Shown here: piece by piece, positions 1-8,674 of the stretch
Position numbering within the stretch: the first letter of the stretch is position 1
Layout: each line of letters opens with the position of its first letter
Assembly: GCA_963281255.1 (NCBI GenBank)
Contig: OY725496.1
Location: forward strand, 930,001-994,000
DNA length: 64,000 nt
Direction: 5' to 3'
DNA from: Aphrocallistes beatrix
Lineage: Eukaryota > Porifera > Hexactinellida > Sceptrulophora > Aphrocallistidae
Notes under the pieces: model-generated
The model's input: only the letters and a program-made list of their open reading frames with translations
Databases searched by the model: none
What the model was told of the DNA's origin: nothing
Position numbers and translations under genes: made by a program

Positions 1-500
1 AGAAAATGTTTAAAAAGAAAATATTTGCGAAAAGAAAAAAAATTAGAAACAACAACTAATTTGAGATTTGAAGTTAAATATATGACTATCAATAAAACGG
101 GTTATCGAAATGTAAAATTAGAAACAAATGTATTTCGATTTTTATAAAGTAGGATTTCGCAAGATGGACACTCCGAAAAGTGGGCAACTCCACTACAACG
201 GACAAACCTCGTGGAATGATTAAACAAACCATTTACGCATGTAATAGCCAAGCACTCTCATAGAATTGGATATCTCTTGACAATGAACAAGGGCCATGTC
301 GTCCTCAATGTGTGCCTTATTCGTAGACTCCACTGCAATGCTTATTACGTTATTTGATATTAGTATGTCATATGCACCATGTAAACACTACTTAAAACCT
401 CATAAACTACCTATAGAGATACGTCGTAGGCGTCTACTCATCTAAATAGTGTTTAGAAGTAACACATCATTCTATCACCATACTACTCGCATCTTATATA
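1..500. other. No gene recognised
   Basis: AT-rich sequence with no reading frame or repeat that I recognise. Confidence 0.4.
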
Positions 501-504
501 TTAC

Positions 505-680
505 AACGTAATGTTTTCTATTGTATTTTGTTTGTGCAAATTGATTGAGGAACAGGGAGGTGCTAGAAACGTGAAATTTGGCACACGGGTATTTAATAAT
601 GATTCTAGAAGAGAGTTCGAAGATCTAAGTGAAATGTCACATCTCGCCGAGATAAATACTAGACAGTGATCTGAGACATC
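505..680 (+). repeat. Degenerate fragment of repeat family B
   Basis: Shares a run of similarity with the 5' part of the family B copies at 16020 and 48645: a T-rich leader, then AATTGATTG, a short spacer, GTAGAGATATGAAA-like and CTAAGATCTAAG-like motifs in the same order. Clearly diverged and without the GC-rich end. Confidence 0.5.
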
Positions 681-964
681 TCTGAGACAAGTGTGACATA
701 TTGATATGTCACAGTTATGTCAGATATTGAAATGTATTGGTTGAAATGTTACTCTCAGTCTGGATCATATTTCGAGTTTCTTAGTTCATCAAATGAAATC
801 GGAAGATAATAAGAACAAATATCTCTTCATTTAGAGCAAACATGCATCTACGAGTTATTAGCCGTGTTAACTACGTATAAATATTGACTTATGAAAGAGA
901 CTAAAGTTTAATTAGGAACTAATTAGCAACAAACAAAAATAATGACAGAAAACACAATTAATGA

Positions 965-1877
965 GAAGAAAATATTTGAAGTCTGTAGATATGGTGATAG
1001 GATACAGCAACTAAGTTTTGATTTGAAGCCAGAGCTAATCCTTGAAGGCAATTAAACATTCCACCTTGGTGTCCGTATTAACGTGTGAAGTAGAAATCCC
1101 TCATTTGAGAATATTTTGATCTGGTGAACTAAGTAATCGCTGATAAATAGATTATTTTGGGCGTCAAGACAGAAGAAGAAGGGATACTGGTATTCCTCCA
1201 CCACGAGTTATTAGAGAGCGTGTCTTAGATCCGTTATGAATAAATACATGCACACAAGGAGAATCATCTGGAGTAATGACGTACATTTCCTCTGTCGTTA
1301 CTTTTACATCATAAGGTCTGTGCATAGATGGATGTGTTACCTCTCTTATCGGATGCAGAGAGTTATCTAGGATTTGGATTCTGTTGTTGTTTGCATCAGC
1401 TATGTACACATCTCCATTTGTAGAGACGGAAAGTTGGCGGGGTTCATCGAACTCTCCGATACCAGACCCTCTGCTCCCTAGCCTAGCCACCAGACGGAAG
1501 TCAGTCTCTATCTTCAAGTGGAACACAGCGTGTACGCCCCAGTCCGTTACATACATGTTGTTTCCGTGTATGGCGATACCCCATAATGCTTTCATATGCT
1601 CGTGAGTGTAGCTGTTTAGGAACTCGCCAGACTCTGAAAATATAGACACTCTCGCGAAATTTTCAAATATATCACCCTCGGCGACATAAATGTGGTTAGT
1701 AGATAACTCTATTGCGACACCATGAGGCCACCAGAGTTCACCAGGAGCTTTACCTCTCTTCGCAACAGCTGTTAAGTGGTCCTTGGGCTGTGGGTCGGGA
1801 AATGCTACTGCCATTCTACTAAACTTGGAAGATAGTAATATAATAGAATTGTAAATGAACACAAGTCTCGTGGGCAT
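965..1877 (-). pseudogene. NHL-repeat protein, frameshifted copy
   Basis: The open frame 1877-1164 encodes 237 residues of an NHL beta-propeller protein (blades with GVAIELSTNHIYVAEG, LWGIAIHGNNMYVTD, QLSVSTNGDVYIAD). It closely matches the intact copy at 37197-38114. After the ITRGGG segment the frame is lost, and the remaining blades and the 3' end are recognisable only at DNA level down to about 965. NHL propellers are protein or RNA interaction scaffolds; there is no RING, B-box or coiled coil in this copy. The first about 20 residues precede the conserved M-A-x-A-FPDPQP start and may be 5' leader or intron. I read it as a recently broken member of a local gene array. Confidence 0.75.
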
Positions 1878-2448
1878 ATTTTATATTGGGACAGTGCACC
1901 AGCAACTCAGAGATCAGGTTACGAATGGTCATAATTAACAATTCCATTCTATTTTAATATTACTTAGTGCATTCAAATGTTCTCATTCCAGATTGTATAT
2001 CAAAAGATTGTGAAAAATGGATATTTTCGATTTGAAGATTCAATTCATCAGGAGATCAACTTCAAATCTATATATTACTTGACTTTGATCGGACAATTAT
2101 TGTGGTTTCCACATTCGATTTTTGTACATCGGTTTAGAGTATCGTCGAAAATGCGAATCTTCTCATTGAAAATGACTTAAAACTAAATTTAGAAAATCAT
2201 GGCACAATATCATTAGCAGATTAAATAATTAAAAATCAATGTGAGAAGTAAATGGGCGGTGTTCGGAAAAATAGCTTGTGATAAGAAACATCATGCCACT
2301 CAGCTGAAATCTAGGATTGCACTCATTCATGGTGTCTGTAATGTGAAAGATTGTCATAAAGAACTACACAGACTGCGAGAATTTGATTGGCTAGAGCTTG
2401 ACATCATTGAAGTTAGCATAAATTCGTTAGGTTAGTTTGGGTTGCGAC

Positions 2449-2737
2449 CAGTGGTGTTTTGGGGGGGGAGCGGGGGGGCGCTGCCCCCCCACTTTTTTCG
2501 CTTGGGGGGCGCTCCTTACCTCATACTGACTACCATTTTAATTTTAGCCTTAGAATGTATTACGTAGCATAACAAATTCAAATCAATTGTTGCCATTTTA
2601 AACTAACCATATTCTTTTTCTCTTTCTTATTATCACCATTTCTATACCATCAGGGGATTAAAGTTTCACGAAAAAACATATAACTTTTTTACGGGAAGGA
2701 AGCGCCCCCCACTTCTATTTTTGTCAAAACACCGCTG
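2449..2737. mobile_element. hAT-like MITE 1 (289 bp)
   Basis: Terminal inverted repeat CAGYGGTGTTTTG (12 of 13 identical), and an exact 8-bp target duplication GTTGCGAC at 2441-2448 and 2738-2745. A CAG-start repeat with 8-bp duplication is the hAT signature. G- and C-runs just inside each end; no coding capacity. Confidence 0.85.
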
Positions 2738-2933
2738 GTTGCGACTCAATTTTGTAACGAAGGTTATCAAGTTAAACACATTGAACCACAAGGTCAGAGT
2801 AAGCAAAACTAGACATCACGATTTTACGGATAATCCAAATCCTAGATTGCTCCTTAAACCCGATAAGGGAGATAACACATCCATCCATGCACAGAACTCG
2901 TGACGTCAAATTAACGACGACAGAAGAGATATA

Positions 2934-4235
2934 CAGGGTGTTCAATAAGTTCGTGGAAAATAGTATTTAGAATACTAATAGAGGGTATCTTTAGCTTGGG
3001 ATGCTTTAATCATATATTTTTGTATTTACTTAGATTTTTTAGTATTTCTAGCAGCGATATTCTGATCAATATTCAGATCTTCCTTTGTGTTGTTTGAAAA
3101 AAAATGAATTTTGAGAATTTAGAGCATCGGGCAGTCATTAAATTCCTCTGAAAAAAAAGGATTAAGCGCTACAGAAACGTTTAAAGAGATGAAAGAGGTC
3201 CTCAATGACAATGCCCCAAGTCAATCTATGTTTGCAAAATGGCATGCTGAATTCAAACGTGGAAAACAAAGCATAACAGATGACCCTCGATCAGGAAGAC
3301 CCCCATTTTCACACAATCCAGACACGATCCACTCTATTACCGATATGATACAAAAGGATCACTGCATATCGATAAGAAATATTGCGAATAGAGTAGATTT
3401 ATCTATTGGGACTATTCACTCAATTATTCATGACCAACTTGGGCTCAAGAAATTCAAAGCAAAGTGGATACCAAAAATGTTATCTGAAGATCAAATGCGG
3501 ATCAGAGTGGAGACTAGTAAGAGAATGTTTGACCTGTATATGTCCAATCCAGAAGATTTTCATGCAAGGCTGGTTACAGGAGATGAAACCTGGATATACT
3601 ACCATGATCCTTTAACTGTTAACGAGGCCGCAGAATGGAGACATAAAGATTCTCCCAAGCCCAAAGTCCCTCGACTTGGTAATCCTTGTCCAAAGTCGAA
3701 ATCAAAGGTGATGCTATCAATATTTTGGGATTCTAAGGGATCATTGTTGCTTGATTATCTGCCAAAGAATACAACTGTTACTGGAGCATATTATGCTGAT
3801 CTAATGACGAGATTACGTGATTCAATAAAGACGAATAGGCGTGGGATGCTTAAGAAAATTCCACTCCTTTTACACGATAATGCCCCATCCCACAAAAGCC
3901 ATATTGCACAAGAGGCAATAAGAAATTGTGGCTTTAAACAGGCTGAACACCCACCCTACAGTCCTGATTTAGCTCCCAGTGACTTTTATCTATTTCCTAT
4001 TGCTAAGCAAGCACTACGTGGAAAGAGTTTTGACGAAGATGATGCCTTGGAATCGTGTTTTGAAGACTGGCTGGACGCTCAAGACAAAAAATTCTTTCAT
4101 CATGGTATAGAGAAACTTAAAGATAGATGGCTTAAATGTATTGAACTAAAAGGGAATTATGTTGAAAATTAACAATTAACAATTACTATACTAGTTACAT
4201 AAATGCTAAATTCCACGAACTTATTGAACACCCTG
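2934..4235 (+). mobile_element. mariner element, 1.3 kb, complete ends
   Basis: Perfect 25-bp terminal inverted repeats beginning CAGGGTGTTCAATAAGTTCG, flanked by TA at 2932-2933 and 4236-4237. It contains one transposase gene on the same strand. Size, ends and TA duplication are typical of mariner. It sits inside an NHL gene remnant. Confidence 0.93.
3104..4172 (+). pseudogene. mariner transposase, N-terminal frameshift
   Basis: Cut-and-paste DDD transposase. The main frame 3189-4172 (327 codons) has the N-terminal HTH region (FAKWHAEFKRG, then DDPRSGRPP) and the catalytic motifs VTGDETW, LLHDNAPSH and YSPDLAPSDF. There are 34 residues between the second and third aspartates, so it is a D34D mariner enzyme. 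The natural start appears to be the ATG at 3104 (MNFENLEHRAVIKFL), but that frame hits TGA at an A-run (3150-3158) and the protein continues in another frame as KKGLSATETFKEM, joining the frame that starts at 3189. So one small indel in a homopolymer separates it from a full-length enzyme of about 350 residues. Initiation at 3189 would drop roughly 28 residues of the DNA-binding domain. Confidence 0.88.
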
Positions 4236-4544
4236 TACGTACTTAGTCTAGGAGATTCCCCTTGCGTGCATGCATTTAATCATACCGGACATAAGATACG
4301 CTCTCTGATCACACATGGCGTTGGAATGCAGGTGGCTGGACCCTTCTTCTTCTCTCTCGACACCAAAAAGAAATTAATTATCAGTGATTGGGGTTCAAAC
4401 CAGATCAAAATATTCTCAAATGAAGGAACTCTCCTCCATACGATAGGGTAACGTGGACACCAAGTAGGAATATTTGATTTTCCTTAAGGATCCTTCTAGG
4501 AACCTTCTAGAACCCTCAAGATAAAAGGAATCATTTCTATTACA

Positions 4545-4765
4545 TCCAGCTCATGGGTGCTTCCTTTACAAACAGCTGATACAGTGACACATGCTCCTCT
4601 GATGACGTCAGATACTACTCATGAGTATCCTCAGGTCTGTAGACATGGTAACAGAGTAGGAAACTATTGGTTTGTGAGTGGTGTAGGATCAGGAATAAAG
4701 AAGTCAATACTATCAGTGCTACACTCTGCAATTCCTAGTGATAGAAGTGGGAAGTAGTTATGTAA
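4545..4765 (+). other. Conserved block X, copy 1
   Basis: About 200 bp that recurs at 8033-8220 and 36277-36500, each time a few hundred bp beyond the 3' end of a minus-strand NHL copy. Two copies share the open reading segment MTS-(D/E)-x-THEYPQVCRHGN followed by YWFVS-x-VGSGI; the copy at 8033 is frameshifted. The block contains a TGACGTCA palindrome. I do not recognise a protein family; it may be an exon remnant or a regulatory piece of the duplicated unit. Confidence 0.5.
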
Positions 4766-4884
4766 CTTAGTTCCACATAGTTCGAAATAGTAATTTGGAT
4801 TCAATACACAGAGTTTAATTATGGAAATAAAAGTATCTAACAAACAGTAAGATAGGCAACACTTAAAGCGAAGAAAAAAGTCCG

Positions 4885-5677
4885 TAGTTAGGGTTATAGG
4901 ACACAGCAACTAAATTTTGATTTGAAGTCAGAGCTAATCCTAGAGGAAAATCAAACATTCCTACTTGGTGTCCACGTTCCCTTATCGTATGGAGGAGAGC
5001 CCCTTCATTTGAGAATATTTTAATCTGGCGATCCTAGCAATCGCTGATAAATAGATTCTTTTTGGTGTCAAGACAGAAGAAGATGGGTTTAGATACTTGC
5101 ATTCCTTTACTACGAGTGATTAGAGAGCGTGTCTTATGTCCGGTATGACTAAATACATGCACACAAGGAGAATGTTCTGGAGTAATGACGTACATTTCTT
5201 CTGTCGTTCATTTTACTTCATAAAGCTCATGCATGGATGGATGTGTCACCTCTCTCATCATGTTTAGGGAGCAATCTAAGATTTGTAATCTGTCGTTGTG
5301 TGAATCAGCAATGTACATATCTTCATTAGTAGAGATGGAGATTGGCGGGGTTTATCAAACTGTCCGATACCAGACCCTATCTTCGAGTGGAACACAGCGT
5401 GTACCACCGAGTCTGTTACATACAAGTTGTTCCCTTATATGGCAATACTCCATAATCCTTTCATGTGCTCGTGAGTGTGGCTGTTTAGATACTCTCCTGA
5501 CTCTGAAAATATAAACACTCTCGCGAAATTAAAACCTCCCTCAGCAACATATATGTGGTTAGTGGCTGGATCTATAGCGACACAACGAGGACACCAGAGT
5601 TCACCAGGAGCTTTACTTTCTTTCGCAACAGCTGTTAAGTGGTCCACAGGATGTGGGTCTGGAAATGCTAATGCCAT
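4885..5677 (-). pseudogene. NHL-repeat gene, multiply broken
   Basis: The frame 5677-5435 encodes the conserved start MALAFPDPHPVDHLTAVAK and the first two blades to MKGLWSIAI. Beyond this the match to the intact paralogue (37197-38114) continues on DNA level to about 4885, with an internal deletion near 5380 (the segment between the IGxFD-type and the HLKIE-type positions) and several shifts of frame. It is oriented as the 965-1877 copy and has the same 5' flank. No functional product expected. Confidence 0.72.
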
Positions 5678-5719
5678 TCTACTCTACGTGGAAGATTGCT
5701 AATATGATAGATGTGTTAT

Positions 5720-5870
5720 GTTATTAATGAATGAACAGGTAAGGCTATTGATTTTGGGAAGTGCACTTGTAGTTACAGAGATCATATTACGAATGGTAAA
5801 AATAATTATCAATCCTATTCCATTGCAATATTATAATTGCGTCTCCGTAAAGCGGCACAATTTGTGTCTT
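5720..5870 (-). promoter_or_regulatory. Conserved 5' flank of NHL gene copies
   Basis: Sequence just upstream of the NHL start (GGGAAGTGCAC..., then GATCA.RTTACGAATGGT and CCTATTCCATT-like motifs) recurs upstream of the copies at 1880-1965, 38115-38200 and 38885-39010, and as an orphan at 6575-6740. Conservation may simply reflect duplication; a promoter role is inference. Confidence 0.35.
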
Positions 5871-6344
5871 AATACTTTTAAAAGTCAGCATTAATTTACT
5901 ATAGTTTTGATCAATTAGCTTATTCGAATTTTTGAGGGCGATGCTATTATTATGGGATTGATTATGTGACGGTATATGCCATCAAATACAGAAAAAGAAG
6001 CAAGAGATCCATGTAATATATCTAGATCTCTTTGTTAAGACTTAAAAGTATTAAATTGTTATACGGATTCAACGACATTGTTCTGAATATTTGGTTTTTC
6101 GCAAAATATCTAACTGCGATTCGGTTGATTCGAAAATTTTTGCAACGTTTCAATTGAATATCACTACATTCTAGCTTTGCTATGGACACGTATTTTGGAC
6201 ATTTTGGATCATATGCAGAAAACAGCATAAAGTAAATTCAAATTTGAAGCTATTTGATAGCCAATTGACTCCTTCCCATAAAAATAGAACAAACACCAGT
6301 TCGTTGGTGCTTGACTTGGGAATAAACTAAATTGGAGGCGGATT

Positions 6345-6575
6345 TAGTTCCAAAATAAGAAAAAAGCGAAATTTTCGGCGAAATTTTCACAACTCTGCAA
6401 AAAAAATGGAAAACAACTTTTCACACCTTTTCTATACAAAATAAATGACTACACTATCACAATAGAAATCATTGTACGAGACTACAATAGACCGTCATTG
6501 CTATCAATACTTCAAAGCCACAGCTTATGTTTGATATCTTAAATGTATTATAGTGTATGGCAATAAAAAACATTG
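6345..6575 (+). repeat. Family B interior fragment
   Basis: Matches interior parts of the family B copies at 16165-16280 and 49060-49160 (AAATGACTACACTATCACAA and GCAATAAAAA motifs). It abuts directly on an orphan NHL 5' flank at 6575. Confidence 0.5.
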
Positions 6576-6740
6576 AATGAACAGGAGTTTCGTAAGGCTA
6601 TTTATATTGGGAAGTGCACTAGTAATCACAAGGATCAGGTTACGAATGATAAAAATTATCAATCCTATTCCATTGCAATATTGGAATTGTGTATCAGTAA
6701 AGTGACACGAATTGTGTTCTTAATAAGTTTATTAAATTAA
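6575..6740 (-). pseudogene. Orphan NHL 5' flank
   Basis: Non-coding copy of the region that lies upstream of the short NHL genes (see 5720-5870), with no NHL coding part next to it; the coding part has been lost or replaced by repeat B. Confidence 0.45.
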
Positions 6741-7084
6741 TAAGTTAATAAGTGCTTAATTTACGGAATTTTAAATGAATAAACTAATGTGGAAAGTATA
6801 TATTGAATGATGTAATTAATAACTTGATAATTGGAAAACAATTAATGAAAAACAACAAAAATTTTCTCATTGATAAAATTATGTAAAAAAACTCACTAGA
6901 AAGTTTTCTGTTGAGAAATTCTGTTGAGAACAAAAAGTAGATTTGTCAAAATCACATAACTTAGTTTTAATATCAAACGAGGATGGACAGTAGGTATCGG
7001 TCTCCACTGCTGCCAGATGTGGCTTTGAAATCCAGCCACTTCTTCCTTAATCTCCAAACATTGCTCTTTCTAACTTTTGCTTGA

Positions 7085-7255
7085 TTCTTCGATTGAAGGA
7101 ACAGCTTCGTGATAAACATTTCGCTTGTGATGGCGACGTCATCTCCGCTGTTGACTACTTCCTGGAGGAGCAGGATGAGTCTTCTTTAGGACTGGACTAC
7201 AGAAGCTGAAAGACCGCTGAGGCAAGTGTGTTGCCTTAACGAGGACTATGTTGAA
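7085..7255 (+). pseudogene. mariner transposase C-terminal fragment
   Basis: Translates with frameshifts and a stop to QLRDKHFACDGDVISAV, DYFLEEQDE, FFRTGLQKLKDR and NEDYVEK, the C-terminal end of a mariner transposase (compare ALRGKSFDEDDALES and KLKDRWLKCIE in the copy at 3104-4172). Only this piece and no clear inverted repeats are seen. It is a different, older mariner lineage. Confidence 0.6.
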
Positions 7256-7419
7256 AAATAAAGTCAAAAATGTCTGAAAATATGTTATTCTGTGTATGTG
7301 GTCGGAAACATTTGAATGCCCCTCGTTTATAATCTGCTTTCTATTCGTAAAAGATTGAAAGAAGAGTTGTTAATATTGAAGTTACAATAGGAGAATCTCC
7401 TATATTATTACAGGAATAA

Positions 7420-8032
7420 TTATGTGACGCCGCATGCTATCAAACACAGAAAAAGAAGCACTAGATCCATGTAATCTACCTATATCATGGATGCAATAAA
7501 GTTGTTAAAAGAAATATCATCAATCCAAGTACTGAATAGATTATCACAAATAAGCAGTATTGTATGCGTAACAGCTTTTTAAACACTGTTGAGTTTATTA
7601 ACGAAAGCATCGAATGTATTCAGTAGTTTACTAATGACATTTTCTTTAAAGCTAAAGAAAGTGACATTTCTAGTAAGTGAAAGAAAACAGAAGTATCTGA
7701 ATACTTCATTATTTCATATGCAAATATATACTATAAAGAGTTTATTCATGAAAAGGAATACATTACAAATGTATTGGACAGAAATAATAGGATTCCAGAT
7801 TAGAAGAATAATAGGCTCAGGCTGATAGGATTATTCAAAGAGTTGAGTAATTATTGAATATGATTAACCATCACTAATTCGAAAGTGTAGATTCTGAATC
7901 TGAATTCAGACTTTAGTATCTCTTAGAATTTGATTGCATTGTCTTTACGAATGTTCCAAATGGTTACTATTTGTATAGAAAAGAATCAAATATTTCAAAT
8001 ACTTTTGTCCGGTTAATGTATATAGTACATCT
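7420..8032. repeat. Duplicated block shared with 35.6-36.3 kb
   Basis: Non-coding sequence similar in order and content to about 35640-36280 (AGCTAAAGARAGTGACATT, CTCAGGCTGATAGGA, TTTGTCCGG-type end). 7420-7490 is also repeated at 5940-6010. It forms the upstream part of a duplicated unit that also includes block X and an NHL gene. The 78-codon frame at 7589 is not conserved in the other copy. Confidence 0.5.
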
Positions 8033-8220
8033 CATGGCCACCTCCTCCACAATCAGCTGATACAGTGACACATGCTCCTCTGATGACATCAGAGACTACG
8101 CGTGAGTATCTTCAAATCTGTAGACAGAGAAGATAACAGAGTAGGAGACTATTGGTTTGCCAGTGCTGTAGGATCAGGAATACAGAATTCGATACTATCA
8201 GTGCTATATATTGAACTGAA
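8033..8220 (+). other. Conserved block X, copy 2
   Basis: Second copy of the block at 4545-4765; a small insertion after CTGTAGACA breaks the frame that is shared by the other two copies. Confidence 0.5.
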
Positions 8221-8344
8221 TGGTAATCCGTTACAAAAACAAATGGATAGAGATCAGAGATTAATTAGAAATTAAAAAGAAATAAACAAAATAATGACAG
8301 AAAACACACTTGAAGAGAAGAAAATATTTGAAGACTATAGTTAG

Positions 8345-8536
8345 GGTTCAATGATGCAGCAACTAAGTTTAGATTTGAAGCCAGAGCTAATCATCTAGGA
8401 CAATCAAGCATTCCACTTCGTTGTCCATATTCCTCTATCGTGTGGAGTAGAGATCCTGTCTAGGATTTGGATTCTGTTGTTGAATGTATCAGCGATGTAT
8501 ACATCTCTATTAGTAGAGATGGAGAGTTGGTGAGAT
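8345..8536 (-). pseudogene. NHL gene remnant, left of P-type element
   Basis: The 3' end of an NHL copy (equivalent of 37230-37330) is joined by an internal deletion to the blade with G-D-V-Y-I-A-D-like coding. It stops exactly where the P-type transposon begins. The same gene resumes on the other side at 12345. Confidence 0.65.
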
Positions 8537-8674
8537 CATAGCCTACTATACATATGGCCTAACAGTAAAAAACCCATGGATATTTCAGAAGTCATATCTA
8601 ATAGTACATTTCAACAATGTGGTTATCATTTGTATTAATTAATTGACATTTGACAAAAGTGGTAAATTACATAA

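Larger units (their letters stand above)
2815..4500 (+). pseudogene. NHL-repeat gene remnant split by mariner
   Basis: The left part (about 2815-2933) matches the blade ending in HPSMHR...DVKLTT-EE-Y of the intact gene at 37197-38114, with frameshifts. Immediately after the mariner, from 4238, the same protein resumes (VLSLGDSPCVHAFNHTGHK ... SNEGTLLHTIG) and fades at about 4500 through the G-H-Q-x-G-x-FDFP segment. The interruption falls inside the codon run E-E-x-Y-V and is bounded by TA dinucleotides, so mariner insertion into this gene copy is directly visible. It is on the plus strand, opposite to the neighbouring copies. No function expected. Confidence 0.8.

Noticed and set aside
1384-1605. 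Plus-strand frame of 73 codons
   Set aside because: It is antisense to the NHL coding sequence of 965-1877.
4664-4909. Minus-strand frame of 81 codons
   Set aside because: No similarity to the other copies of block X in that frame; starts and ends without conservation.
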